From contig JANQQT010000257.1 of the NCBI GenBank assembly GCA_028284925.1, forward strand, positions 1 through 42,933: a stretch of DNA of 42,933 bases, written 5' to 3'. A program made the translations under genes and the position numbers. The stretch comes from Phycisphaeraceae bacterium. Its GTDB lineage: Bacteria; Planctomycetota; Phycisphaerae; Phycisphaerales; Zrk34. The notes under the pieces are model-generated. The model ran no database searches. It was not told the origin of the DNA and was given only the letters and a program-made list of their open reading frames with translations. This document shows, piece after piece, positions 9,001 through 20,098 of the stretch. Within the stretch, counting starts at the first letter, position 1, and each line of letters opens with the position of its first letter.

Positions 9001-12000
9001 TTGCGATGGAGCATGACATCGCCTCTATTGGGATTTACTTCCGCATTCAGAGTAAGTGATGCATTTCTTGTTGCGACTATCGTTATTGTCGTGACCGGAT
9101 GCGGCGAGAATTCGAACAACCTTCCGCCTGCTGGATCGGAGAGATCTGACACCGGACCCTATTCGTCTGAAACAAGTTCCAATCCTTTTGTGAAATCCAC
9201 ACCTCTCAATGCATTCTCGGAACCAGGGACCACTCTGTTTGAGCTTCTCGGCCCTGATCAAACCAATATTCGAATCAAAAACCCGATCGACATGGAGCAT
9301 ACCTGGGCCCATTTGTATGACACTGCATTTGGAGGCTGCGGTGTGGCAATTGGCGATTTCGATGCTGACGGTCGGCCGGATATCTTTCTGACGAGTCAAA
9401 CCGATGCGAATCGCCTGTATCGCCAAACCGGCGATATGAAATTCGACGACGTCACCGAAGAGACGGGATTGTCAACACGCATCACATGGGGTGCCGGCGC
9501 AGCCTTCGCCGACATCAACAACGACGGCCATCTGGACCTTTATGTCTGCAATTACGACACGCCGAACGAGCTGTACATCAACGATGGCAATGGCAGGTTC
9601 ACGGAAAAGGCAAAGGATCACGGGCTGGATTTCGTAGGGGCGAGTGTGATGGTGACCTTCTCCGATTACGACCGTGACGGGGACATGGACATGTACCTGG
9701 TTACGAATCGAAAGTATCCAATACCTGGTTTTCGACCACAGCCAAAGATCACCGACGAGCAGGGGCGGCCCTATCGAGGGTTGGGAATTCCGGTGGTGGC
9801 GCCGGAGTCACGTGACGATGTCTACTTTATTAAACAAGCCAACGGCGAGTACAAGCGACTCGACGCCGGGCAACGCGACTACTTGTATAGAAATAACTCG
9901 GACGGCACATTCACTGATGTCACCCACCAAGCGCGCATGGATGTCAACGGACACTACCACACACTCTCAGCTACTTGGTGGGACTTCAATAACGACGGCT
10001 ATGAAGATCTCTACGTTGCAAATGACTTCTGGGATCCGGATCTTTTATACCGCAACAACGGGGACGGAACATTTACCAATGTAATCAAGGAAATGATGCC
10101 CTACACCACATGGTTCTCTATGGGAGCCGATGTGGCGGATATCAATAACGATGGGCGAGCCGATCTTTTGGTGGGCGATATGGCGGCAACGACGCAAGTT
10201 CGCCGTATGACAATGGCAGGAGCAATAGGCCTTCAATTCTGGTTCTACACATCCATCAAGCCGCATCAATATTCCCGCAACACGCTGTTTATAAATACAG
10301 GAGCAAATCGATTCATCGAGACGGCTTATCAGGCCGGGGTCGCCGCCACAGATTGGACGTGGTCCGTGAAGTTCGGAGACTTCGACAACGACGGTCGCCA
10401 AGATATTTACTTCACCAACGGCGTAGTGCATTTTCTAATGGACCCGGATGCAGATCGCAAACTCAATGCGATACGACGCGAATTTATGAGAAAGAACAAG
10501 GGACGCCTGACACGGGAACAGGAACGGGAATTGGAAAAAGCTATATGGCGCCAGATTCAAAGCCGCCCCCCGCTTAGGGAGGAAAACATCGCCTACCGCA
10601 ATGTCGACGGCAAACGCTTTGACAAGGTCTCCTCGCAATGGGGATTAGATTTCAAAGGTATCAGTTTCGGCGCGGCCCAGGCGGATCTGGATCGGGACGG
10701 TGACCTGGATTTCGTAGTGAATAATACCGGTGATGCAATGCATGTTTACCGCAATACCTCTCAAACAGGACGCCGCGTTCTGATTCAACTGAAGGGAATC
10801 AATTCCAACCGGTTTGGCCTCGGTGCAAGGATTCAAGTGAAGGCGAACGGCACAACACAGACGCGTTGGATCAAATCCGCATCGGGATACATGGCAGCGG
10901 ATGAACCGGTAGCCCACTTTGCAGTAGGCAAGATCAAGTCACTCGATGAGGTTGTCATACATTGGCCGTCAGGAGTGGTTCAGAGACTTGTAGGCCTGAA
11001 GACGAATCACCTGCACGTTATTCGTGAACCGGAGTCTCAAGTTTCGACAGAAAAGAAGTCCCAGAACGCCGTGGCCAAAACGTGGTTCAAATCATTTACG
11101 GCATTCGATCAATTTGAACATGTTGAGAAACCCTTTAACGACTATCTGGCGCAGCCGCTTTTGCCGAGACGATTGTCTCATCAGGGACCGCCATTAACTT
11201 GGGGTGATGTAGATGGGGATGGGGATGATGATTTGTATGTAGGCGCTGGCACGGAAATGCCGGGCCAGTTATTCATCAATCAAGGCGGTGGAAAGTTTAC
11301 GCCGGGCGACCGAAAGGCGTGGATTGCGGATCGCTATTTTGAAGATACCGGTGGGGTATTTTTGGATGCCGATAGCGATGGTGATCTGGATCTCTATGTC
11401 TGTTCCGGAAGCATAGAAAGGAAAGCGGGGACACCAACGCTTCAGGATCGACTCTACTTGAATGACGGGAAAGGCGTGTTTAGCCGTGCGCCCTACGGAA
11501 CGCTGCCGCCATTCATGGAATCCACCAATGCGGTGGCGACCGCCGATGTAGATGCAGATGGAGATATGGATTTGTTTGTAGGCGTTCGTTCTATACCAGG
11601 ACGATACCCAACGTCAGGCAAAAGTCGCCTGATCTTGAATGATGGAGGAAAGTTCCGGGACGACACAGATCAGTCCGCCAGCGGCTTTTCCCAAATGGGA
11701 ATGGTTACCGGCGCCACGTTTGCCGATGTCGATGGAGACGGCGATTACGATCTTATTGCGACCACGGAGTGGGGGCCGGTGCGCGTATTTGCGAATCACC
11801 GTGGAAAGTTTACTGACGTCACAAGTAAGGCACAAATAAGCCATCTGACGGGTTGGTGGAACGGCGTGTCACCAGCCGACGTGGACGGTGACGGGGATGT
11901 GGATTTTGTAGTGACCAATTTTGGCACGAATACAAAGTATAAGGCCAGCCCCAAAAACCCCGCCACACTTTTTTACGGAAAATTCAGCAATAACAAGACT

Positions 12001-12849
12001 TCCTCCATTATCGAAGCACGCTGGGAAAACGGCCAGCTATATCCCACAAGATCCCTGACAGATTTCTCCTATGTCATTCCAGATATTGCAACCCGATTTA
12101 CGTCACACCAGACGTTTGGCAAGGCGACGATTAATCAGGTTTTCGGCAAAGACAAAGTCGCGGCCGCATTGAAAGTTCAGGCAACAGAACTGCGAAGCGG
12201 AGTTTTTATCAATGAATCTAAAGACAGCATTCGCTTTCGTTTCGAGCCGTTACCCGATGAAGCTCAGGTTTCGCCATCATTCGGAGCAGCCATCACGGAC
12301 TTCAACGGAGATGGATACGTCGATATTCTCCTGGCACAAAATTTTTTCCACTCTGAAGTATCCACCGGACGAATGTCGGCAGGAGTTGGCATAGTTCTGA
12401 AGAATAGGGGGAATGGGAAGTTTGTTGCGGTACATCCTGGAGAATCCGGAATTTCAATTACAGGGGATGCACGAGCGGCGACGATTGTGGATTTAAACGA
12501 TGATGATTGGCCGGACGTATTGGTGTCCCAGAATAATACTAGGATGATGGCATACACCTTCCAGAAGCCAAAGGGCCATGCAAGGCGACTGGTAAGCGTC
12601 CGACTCCTCGGTAAGAAAGGCAACCCTTCCGGCTTCGGAGCGAAATTGGTGTATAGGGGAGAATCACACAAGCAATCGCGATTCATTTGCTCGAGTTCCG
12701 GCTACATGTCCCACTCAAGCGCTTTGCGCTATTTCAGCTTGAAACAGGGTGAATCGGGAGAGATTACTGTAACATGGCCGGACGGAACAAAAAGCAAGCA
12801 TCCATTGAACGCGAAAACAAATCAAAAAATCATTAGACAGAAACCATGA
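9001..12849 (+). CDS. giant FG-GAP/VCBS repeat lipoprotein with two ASPIC/UnbV domains
   Basis: 1282 residues from a TTG at 9001, which has AAAGGG 7 nt upstream; an ATG at 9013 is possible but its GGAG is only 1 nt away. The N-terminus is a lipoprotein signal ending VVTGC (Cys34), so it should be anchored to a membrane facing outward. FG-GAP/VCBS repeats of the form ADxNxDGxxDLYV (for example FADINNDGHLDLYV, DVDGDGDDDLYVG) fill residues about 95-575 and 725-1180 and would form Ca2+-binding beta-propellers. Each block is followed by an ASPIC/UnbV domain: about 585-680 (GLGARIQV, SASGYMA, VIHWPSG) and about 1192-1282 (GFGAKLVY, SSGYMS, VTWPDG). The whole protein is thus a doubled unit. Such proteins are linked to adhesion or glycan binding; the ligand is unknown. 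Unlike other + strand genes nearby, its coding strand has more G than C. Confidence 0.9.
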   Translation: MRWSMTSPLLGFTSAFRVSDAFLVATIVIVVTGCGENSNNLPPAGSERSDTGPYSSETSSNPFVKSTPLNAFSEPGTTLFELLGPDQTNIRIKNPIDMEHTWAHLYDTAFGGCGVAIGDFDADGRPDIFLTSQTDANRLYRQTGDMKFDDVTEETGLSTRITWGAGAAFADINNDGHLDLYVCNYDTPNELYINDGNGRFTEKAKDHGLDFVGASVMVTFSDYDRDGDMDMYLVTNRKYPIPGFRPQPKITDEQGRPYRGLGIPVVAPESRDDVYFIKQANGEYKRLDAGQRDYLYRNNSDGTFTDVTHQARMDVNGHYHTLSATWWDFNNDGYEDLYVANDFWDPDLLYRNNGDGTFTNVIKEMMPYTTWFSMGADVADINNDGRADLLVGDMAATTQVRRMTMAGAIGLQFWFYTSIKPHQYSRNTLFINTGANRFIETAYQAGVAATDWTWSVKFGDFDNDGRQDIYFTNGVVHFLMDPDADRKLNAIRREFMRKNKGRLTREQERELEKAIWRQIQSRPPLREENIAYRNVDGKRFDKVSSQWGLDFKGISFGAAQADLDRDGDLDFVVNNTGDAMHVYRNTSQTGRRVLIQLKGINSNRFGLGARIQVKANGTTQTRWIKSASGYMAADEPVAHFAVGKIKSLDEVVIHWPSGVVQRLVGLKTNHLHVIREPESQVSTEKKSQNAVAKTWFKSFTAFDQFEHVEKPFNDYLAQPLLPRRLSHQGPPLTWGDVDGDGDDDLYVGAGTEMPGQLFINQGGGKFTPGDRKAWIADRYFEDTGGVFLDADSDGDLDLYVCSGSIERKAGTPTLQDRLYLNDGKGVFSRAPYGTLPPFMESTNAVATADVDADGDMDLFVGVRSIPGRYPTSGKSRLILNDGGKFRDDTDQSASGFSQMGMVTGATFADVDGDGDYDLIATTEWGPVRVFANHRGKFTDVTSKAQISHLTGWWNGVSPADVDGDGDVDFVVTNFGTNTKYKASPKNPATLFYGKFSNNKTSSIIEARWENGQLYPTRSLTDFSYVIPDIATRFTSHQTFGKATINQVFGKDKVAAALKVQATELRSGVFINESKDSIRFRFEPLPDEAQVSPSFGAAITDFNGDGYVDILLAQNFFHSEVSTGRMSAGVGIVLKNRGNGKFVAVHPGESGISITGDARAATIVDLNDDDWPDVLVSQNNTRMMAYTFQKPKGHARRLVSVRLLGKKGNPSGFGAKLVYRGESHKQSRFICSSSGYMSHSSALRYFSLKQGESGEITVTWPDGTKSKHPLNAKTNQKIIRQKP

Positions 12850-12891
12850 GCGAATATCGCCATGCGTGAGCCTCGAACGCCATGGTTTTGA

Positions 12892-14421
<1,530 letters not shown>

Positions 14422-14480
14422 TCCGACATGGTTTGTCGGACGCATCCCTTCCTTGTCGAATGAATACGGCGAGACTATCC

Positions 14481-15260
14481 ATGAACCCGATAGACACCCA
14501 TTCCCAGGCTCAGGTGGATGAAAAAGAAAGGTCCTTAACACGCAGTGACTTTGAGCAATTGCCGCGTCATGTCGCCGTGATCATGGACGGCAACGGACGC
14601 TGGGCCAAAGCACAGGGAAAACCCCGTATTTTCGGGCATCAGTTCGGCGCGGACAAAGCACGAAAGATTACACTCGAATGCAATCGCCTGGGCATCGAAG
14701 CGTTGACCCTGTTTTCCTTTTCCACGGAAAATTGGAAGCGTCCCAAGGAAGAAGTCGATTTCCTGATGCAGTTGGGGCAGATGCAGCTCAAGCAACATCG
14801 CGAAACGCTTAACAAGTACAACATTCGATTCAGGCACGTTGGAAGTCACCACGGCCTGCCTGATTCAATTCTGAATGAACTGAATGAGATTGAGGAGTTG
14901 ACCGCCGACAACTCCGGTCTGACCGTCGCACTTGCCCTGAATTATGGGGCGCGAAGTGAAATCACCGAAGCTGTCCAGACCATCGCGAGAAAGGTCGCTT
15001 CCGGGGATTTGAAGGACCATCAGATTTCCGAAGAAGTAATCGGTGAACATCTCTTCACCGCCGGACTACCGGACCCTGATTTACTGATTCGCACGGCGGG
15101 TGAAATGCGTATCTCAAACTTCCTGCTTTGGCAGATTTCATACGCCGAAATTTACGTCACGCAGACATACTGGCCGGATTTTGATGTGCGTGCGCTTCAT
15201 GATGCATTCCGTGAATTTGGCCGGCGCCAAAGACGCTTCGGCGATGTCGAAGCCAAGTGA
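14481..15260 (+). CDS. uppS: undecaprenyl (polyprenyl) diphosphate synthase
   Basis: 259 residues. Cis-prenyltransferase that extends farnesyl diphosphate with isopentenyl diphosphate to the C55 lipid carrier used for peptidoglycan and other envelope glycans. Seen: HVAVIMDGNGRWAKAQG (catalytic Asp and diphosphate binding), TLFSFSTENWKRP, ALNYGARSEI, and DPDLLIRTAGEMRISNFLLW, where the common RTSGE is RTAGE. The ATG at 14481 is chosen (GGCGAG 7 nt upstream); an ATG at 14460 and a TTG at 14433 are in frame but lack a site. It probably shares a transcript with purA. Confidence 0.95.
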   Translation: MNPIDTHSQAQVDEKERSLTRSDFEQLPRHVAVIMDGNGRWAKAQGKPRIFGHQFGADKARKITLECNRLGIEALTLFSFSTENWKRPKEEVDFLMQLGQMQLKQHRETLNKYNIRFRHVGSHHGLPDSILNELNEIEELTADNSGLTVALALNYGARSEITEAVQTIARKVASGDLKDHQISEEVIGEHLFTAGLPDPDLLIRTAGEMRISNFLLWQISYAEIYVTQTYWPDFDVRALHDAFREFGRRQRRFGDVEAK

Positions 15261-15338
15261 CTTGGAATTTTTTGCCGTCCGACGCAATGTGCGGGTTCAC
15301 GAGTATCGCCAACCTCTTTGTGGAACAGGAAGGCATAA

Positions 15339-16007
15339 ATGATCAAAGCAATCATCTTTGATTTCGACGGCGTGATTGTCGACTCCGAACCCCTGCACTA
15401 TCGTGCTTTTCTCGAAACATTTTCATCCGAGAAAGTCCAGTTCGATTACAACACCTATGTCAATCAGTACATCGGTTTCGACGATCGAGATGGCTTTCGC
15501 GCAATCGCAGACGACTTCGACGTTTCATTAGCTGACGACGATATTCTTCGGCTGCTGCACGAAAAGGCGCAAGCATTTGATCGTATCGTCGAACAAGGTA
15601 TTGAAGCTATGCCGGGAGCCATCCAGTTGATTCGTCAGGCCGCCTCAGCCATGCCGATCGCCATCGCCAGCGGGGCACGCCAAAGCGATATCGACATCAT
15701 CCTCAGAGGCATCGAAAACGGAACGCTAACCCCGCTGTTTAAGACCATTGTGACCGCCGACGACGTCGAGAAATCCAAACCTGACCCACAAACTTATCTG
15801 ATAGCAGCAGAACAAATCGGCGTGAAACCGGAAGAGTGCGCAGTGATCGAAGATACGGCAACCGGTCTGCAATCCGCCGTCGCAGCCGGAATGAAAACCA
15901 TCGGCGTAACCCACAGTTACGGTCCGGAACATCTGAATATAGCCGACCGTGTCATTCATTCCCTCACAGATCTGGATGTAAACCAAGTCAACAAATGGTT
16001 TGAATAA
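15339..16007 (+). CDS. HAD-superfamily hydrolase, beta-phosphoglucomutase-like
   Basis: 222 residues, AGGAAGG 5 nt before the ATG. HAD motif I is DFDGVIVDSEPLHY with nucleophile Asp9 and acid/base Asp11; motif II is ASGAR; motif III/IV is KSKPDPQTYL with EDTATGLQSA. The cap insertion between motifs I and II is helical, as in the PgmB/phosphoglycolate phosphatase group. It should remove phosphate from, or transfer it within, a small sugar phosphate in the cytoplasm; the substrate cannot be told from sequence. It is the third gene of the purA-uppS run and ends 28 bp from the convergent rbgA. Confidence 0.88.
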   Translation: MIKAIIFDFDGVIVDSEPLHYRAFLETFSSEKVQFDYNTYVNQYIGFDDRDGFRAIADDFDVSLADDDILRLLHEKAQAFDRIVEQGIEAMPGAIQLIRQAASAMPIAIASGARQSDIDIILRGIENGTLTPLFKTIVTADDVEKSKPDPQTYLIAAEQIGVKPEECAVIEDTATGLQSAVAAGMKTIGVTHSYGPEHLNIADRVIHSLTDLDVNQVNKWFE

Positions 16008-16035
16008 TGGATTGCCTGAATGAGCTTGCGTCAGA

Positions 16036-16869
16036 TCACTCGTCAACCGGTCTTTCATAACTAATCAACCCAATCGTCCCGTTTCGCAACTCCCGCAGGA
16101 ATAGTTCACCCACCTTTTGAAAGTCAACATGCCCACCCTTAACCAGGCATCCGCGTTTCTTACCGATCTCCTCAAGCAAACAAGTCGCGTCGTGCGGCAT
16201 CTCGGCCAGCTTGTATCGTGCAAGTAGAAAATTCGGATACGCTTCCATTAGAAACGCGGCCGCAAATTTCGCAATGTGCTCATAGTCAATAACCTTATCG
16301 TGAATCGCCCCGGAAGCGGCAAGCCGAAATCCAATTCGTTGATCGTCAAAGGATGGCTGGAGAACACCAGGTGTATCGGAAAGCACCAACCCATTCTTCA
16401 GGTCTATTAGTTGCCTGCCCTTGGTGACGGCCGGCTCATCGCCTACATTAGCAATACGCTTACCTACCCACGTATTTAATAGCGTCGACTTACCCGAATT
16501 CGGTATCCCCACCACCATCACGCGCGTGGGCTTCGCCGGCGTACCACGATCCGGTATCAGGGAAAGACAGTGCTTGGCCAGTTTGCGTACCAGCCGGGTA
16601 TCCTTTGCGACAAGTGGCACGGCAGTCACATTGGGTTGACTCGAGTAATACGACACCCATTGATCCGTCACCGAAGGATCCGCAAGGTCCGCCTTGTTCA
16701 AAACCTTCACACACGGTTTATCATTCACGATTGATTCAAATTCCGCACTTCGGCTCGATCGCGGCAAACGTGCATCCAGCACCTCAATCACCACATCCGT
16801 CTTCACCATCGCCTTGGCAATATCCTGAAGCGCCCGAAACATATGCTTGGGAAACCAGTGAATGGTCAT
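16036..16869 (-). CDS. rbgA: ribosome biogenesis GTPase RbgA/YlqF
   Basis: 277 residues, close to the family length of about 280. The G motifs are circularly permuted: G4 NKADLAD comes first, then G1 VVGIPNSGKSTLLN, G2 Thr in VTKGRQ and G3 DTPGVL. The N-terminus WFPKHMFRAL matches the family start, with ALQDIAKAMVKTDVVIEVLDAR after it. It assists late assembly of the 50S subunit by hydrolysing GTP on the particle. The ATG at 16869 has no obvious Shine-Dalgarno. It is divergent from the DUF1294 gene and convergent with the HAD gene. Confidence 0.93.
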   Translation of the reverse strand: MTIHWFPKHMFRALQDIAKAMVKTDVVIEVLDARLPRSSRSAEFESIVNDKPCVKVLNKADLADPSVTDQWVSYYSSQPNVTAVPLVAKDTRLVRKLAKHCLSLIPDRGTPAKPTRVMVVGIPNSGKSTLLNTWVGKRIANVGDEPAVTKGRQLIDLKNGLVLSDTPGVLQPSFDDQRIGFRLAASGAIHDKVIDYEHIAKFAAAFLMEAYPNFLLARYKLAEMPHDATCLLEEIGKKRGCLVKGGHVDFQKVGELFLRELRNGTIGLISYERPVDE

Positions 16870-16954
16870 AGCAGGATTGTTTCAGATAATGCGGTTGAGG
16901 CAAGCTGGCAGGTATACACTTGTTGCCATCCCGTAATCATGCCGAGGAGTAGAG

Positions 16955-17293
16955 TTGCCAGAATTACCTTTTGAGATTCTCTTGTCGCTACGAATTTGGG
17001 GTATCCCCGAGCCTCTCGCTATATATCTGATCTGGGCCATCCCGATTAGCCTGACAACCGTCATCGTCTATTGGTGGGATAAACGGCAGGCAACAAAAGA
17101 GAATTCACGCGTCAAGGAAACCACGCTTCACGGTTTGGCGCTGCTTGGAGGTTGGCCAGGCACCATCTTTGCTCAACGAAAGTTTCGACATAAAACGCGC
17201 AAAGTTACCTTCCAGATCATGACATGGTCAATCGTACTCGCCCACATCGGGTTCTGGGTAATCTGGTTCACATGGGTCCACGATAGGATTTAG
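16955..17293 (+). CDS. DUF1294 small membrane protein
   Basis: 112 residues with three probable membrane helices (about 22-42, 58-75 and 88-108). Between the first two is the DUF1294 signature: YWWDKRQA, a KETTLHGLALLGGWPGT segment and RHKTRKVTF. Function of the family is unknown. The start is a TTG at 16955, supported by GAGGAG 5 nt upstream; no in-frame ATG lies nearby. The 3' end is 20 bp from the convergent SDR gene. Confidence 0.85.
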   Translation: MPELPFEILLSLRIWGIPEPLAIYLIWAIPISLTTVIVYWWDKRQATKENSRVKETTLHGLALLGGWPGTIFAQRKFRHKTRKVTFQIMTWSIVLAHIGFWVIWFTWVHDRI

Positions 17294-17313
17294 AATATCC
17301 GCACCTTGGCGTA

Positions 17314-18084
17314 TTAAGACAACTGCTCGTTGGACCGCAACAACACATCGTTAATTTCAACATGAGCCGGCGCCGTCAGAACATGCATCGCTGCCGCCAC
17401 AATATCATCGACTTCCAGCATACGTCTCGCCGACTCCTTCAGTTGATCCACCTTTTCCTGATCTCCCCGAAAGTAGTTTCCGAAAAATTCGGTTGAAACG
17501 AAACCGGGTGAAATGCAGGATATGCGAGTAGGATCACCGGCGTCTCGCAACTCACAACGCAGAGCCTCCGCCATGGCACGTACGGCAAATTTGGTGGCCG
17601 CATAAAATGCACCTTTACGCGGCACGCGATGCCCGGACATGCTGGACAAGTGGATAATATGCCCTGGTCGATCAAACGCAAACCGCTTAATCGCCTCTCG
17701 CGTTGCTACTGCCAAAGCCAGAATATTCACATTGAAAACTTCAATCCACTCGGTCGTGACGCCCTCCATCAACGACCCCGCCCGTCCCAAACCGGCAGCA
17801 TTAATAAGAATGTCCAGATAAGAAAATCGCTCCAATGTCTGATCAAACGCTGCAACTAACGCCTTTTCATCCGTCACATCAACCACCATAGGAACCGCCA
17901 CACCGCTCGCCTCGCTATCTTTCTCCAATTCCCTCACAATCTCCTCAAGCCGATCCCCTCGTCGCGCCAACATCACCACGTTAACCCCATATCGGACCAA
18001 CTCCATCGCAACACCTCGCCCGATTCCGCTGGATGCCCCCGTTACGATTGCCGTCTTACCTTGGAGTGAAATAACTGAACCCAT
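17314..18084 (-). CDS. short-chain dehydrogenase/reductase
   Basis: 256 residues, classical SDR. Cofactor-binding TGASSGIG lies at about 15-22, NAAG near 90, the catalytic Ser in HLSSMSG and Tyr-x3-Lys in FYAATKFAV. ARRGDR after the second strand favours NADP(H). The start overlaps the upstream stop as TGATG, with AAGGG upstream, so translation is coupled. Last gene of the five-gene operon beginning at 22451. The segments SPGFVSTEF and TAPAHVEINDVLLR place it in the YdfG-like serine/short alcohol dehydrogenase group, but the substrate is open. Confidence 0.93.
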   Translation of the reverse strand: MGSVISLQGKTAIVTGASSGIGRGVAMELVRYGVNVVMLARRGDRLEEIVRELEKDSEASGVAVPMVVDVTDEKALVAAFDQTLERFSYLDILINAAGLGRAGSLMEGVTTEWIEVFNVNILALAVATREAIKRFAFDRPGHIIHLSSMSGHRVPRKGAFYAATKFAVRAMAEALRCELRDAGDPTRISCISPGFVSTEFFGNYFRGDQEKVDQLKESARRMLEVDDIVAAAMHVLTAPAHVEINDVLLRSNEQLS

Positions 18085-20087
18085 CACTTGCCCTTTCGCA
18101 ACTGCCAACGCTCATCAAAAAAACCTGCCCGAATCACCTTGCCCGGCGACGATGCGTCCGGATCTCGAGTGACATCCACAATCGCCCAGTCACCAAGCTT
18201 GGGATTCTGTAACGAATTGGTTCGATCGTGAGCCTCTCGAAACGTCGGCCCGGAATTGAATACCACGTACTTACGCTTTGTGATATTCAGTGGATAAATT
18301 CCCAAGAACACATGGCGATCAGCCCCATAAGTGTTCTTTCCCAACTTAATTTCTGTCTCCGAAAGACCAATCCCTCCAAGCAAGACACCCATCTTCCTCA
18401 GACGGCAAATCAGAAGATTGGAATGATGATCGCCGAAGACCACAACGTTGTATCGCGCCAAATCCGTATCCGTCACATCCTTATCCTGTTTCTCTCGCAA
18501 CATGCCCCGAAACAATGCCCTCCAACGTGATCTGAAATGAGCCAATTCAAATTGCACCCAACGCTCGACACGCGGATAGATTGACTTCTGGCTTGGTGTC
18601 ACTACTAAAAACGGTGACAGAAACGCATCGTCAATCGGCCCCTGCATACCGGGAACCTTGGCGAGCACAGCGTCCATTGCCGACAGCGGACGTGTAAGAT
18701 TCCACTTACCGTTGTGGTTCCTTAATGTATACCCGTGTTGCACTTTACCCTTGACTTTGCGAGATACCAATTTAGTCGCACTCCCGGAGACCACCCTCTG
18801 CCCATCCACCAAAAGCGTCTTGAGCGACCCATCAGCCGTCCACACTCGAAATTGAGTAATATTCTTCGTCTTCACCTCAATCACTTTCTTCGAAACAACA
18901 CTCGCATCAATCCGTGAATCCTTGTAATGCTCCTCAAGCCCAAGTGCCTCAACCCAATACATGCGGTTATATCTCAACGTCCGTGTCTGAAGCGAAACCT
19001 TCTTAGGCCAAACCGGTCGCCCCTTCTTCACCGCCGCGTCCAGAAAGGTCATAACCTCGCGGAGCGAATCCGGATGATATTTATGCCCCATGCCTCGACC
19101 GATGACATGCTTGAGCTTGCGCCCATGCTTTTGATAAGCCGCCTCCATCAGACGAGCCGCCTGAATCTGCCGATCCTTTTCGCCCGAATAGCAGATGACG
19201 GGAACATTGAACAAATTCCGCGTGTAATTTGGGACATCATAAATCGACCATAATTTCTGCTCGTAGATCGGCGGGTAATCGGCCTTTTTTAGCTTGATGT
19301 ATTGGGCTGTCTCCGCAAATCCCGCCCCCGCGTGAACCGCCCCAAATCGATCCGTGTAGTGCGCCCCAATATGCCACGCCCCCGCCCCGCCCATGGAAAA
19401 CCCCGCCAGAACGATTCGATCCGAATCAATCCGATAGTTCTTCTGCACATCCCGAATCGCATCCAGCACGTCAATCTCCCCGGCGGATTTATACCCGATG
19501 CATTGCCTGCCAAACGGATGTAACACAATCGCATTGGCTGGACTGATCTGCCCTCTGGATTTCTCTCGCTGATCAATGAAATGAAGATCGGTAACCTTGT
19601 CTCCGCGACCATGCAACCAGACGTAAAGAGGCGCAGGTTTGGAACCGTCGTAACTCTCAGGAATCACCAGACCGTACGGCTGGACCGAACCATCGACTTG
19701 TGAACGGTACCCTCGCACCACCAACCCAGTGGCTTTTTTCCACTCAGGTTTGCCCGTATTATACTGATGCATTCTCTTACGAGCCGTATCCAGTAGCCGG
19801 TGGGCCTTGGCCAAATCCGTCGACTTGTAAAACTCATTGAAGTCCATCGCAAGTCTTACAGCCTTCAAATAAACCTCTATGTCTGCCGACGACTCTCGTC
19901 CTGAGATTGGTTTGAACTGCGCTGTCGTCACTGCCAGCTTCCGTTTCAAATCCGACAGAGCATTCGCCTTAAGCTGAATCCCTTTGGGCGGTATCCGTCT
20001 CGCAATCGGCTTGATCGGCGCGCCGATCGAAACCCACGCGAAAACCAACACCACAACTACCGATCCCAAGACACGATTACAACTCAT
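18084..20087 (-). CDS. secreted alpha/beta-hydrolase with a long C-terminal region
   Basis: 667 residues. The N-terminus (VLGSVVVVLVFAWVSIGAP) is a signal peptide, so it acts outside the cytoplasm. Residues about 120-350 form an alpha/beta-hydrolase domain of the esterase/prolyl-oligopeptidase type: LYVWLHGRGD (oxyanion region), nucleophile Ser in LAGFSMGGAG, Asp in CYSGEKD, His in GMGHKYH. The remaining 300 residues hold MYWVEALGLEEH, a Val/Lys-rich beta region (VIEVKTKNITQFRVW) and VVFGDHHSNLL; I do not recognise them as a named domain. Starts 11 nt after the alkyltransferase gene with AGGACAGGT upstream, and its stop overlaps the SDR start. Likely a carbohydrate or peptide esterase; unproven. 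Confidence 0.88.
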   Translation of the reverse strand: MSCNRVLGSVVVVLVFAWVSIGAPIKPIARRIPPKGIQLKANALSDLKRKLAVTTAQFKPISGRESSADIEVYLKAVRLAMDFNEFYKSTDLAKAHRLLDTARKRMHQYNTGKPEWKKATGLVVRGYRSQVDGSVQPYGLVIPESYDGSKPAPLYVWLHGRGDKVTDLHFIDQREKSRGQISPANAIVLHPFGRQCIGYKSAGEIDVLDAIRDVQKNYRIDSDRIVLAGFSMGGAGAWHIGAHYTDRFGAVHAGAGFAETAQYIKLKKADYPPIYEQKLWSIYDVPNYTRNLFNVPVICYSGEKDRQIQAARLMEAAYQKHGRKLKHVIGRGMGHKYHPDSLREVMTFLDAAVKKGRPVWPKKVSLQTRTLRYNRMYWVEALGLEEHYKDSRIDASVVSKKVIEVKTKNITQFRVWTADGSLKTLLVDGQRVVSGSATKLVSRKVKGKVQHGYTLRNHNGKWNLTRPLSAMDAVLAKVPGMQGPIDDAFLSPFLVVTPSQKSIYPRVERWVQFELAHFRSRWRALFRGMLREKQDKDVTDTDLARYNVVVFGDHHSNLLICRLRKMGVLLGGIGLSETEIKLGKNTYGADRHVFLGIYPLNITKRKYVVFNSGPTFREAHDRTNSLQNPKLGDWAIVDVTRDPDASSPGKVIRAGFFDERWQLRKGK

Positions 20088-20098
20088 ACCTGTCCTTT

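Noticed and set aside
12841..12888. Inverted repeat AAACCATG / CATGGTTT over the FG-GAP stop codon as a terminator
   Set aside because: The loop is over 30 nt and no T-run beyond TTTT follows; too weak to list as a feature.
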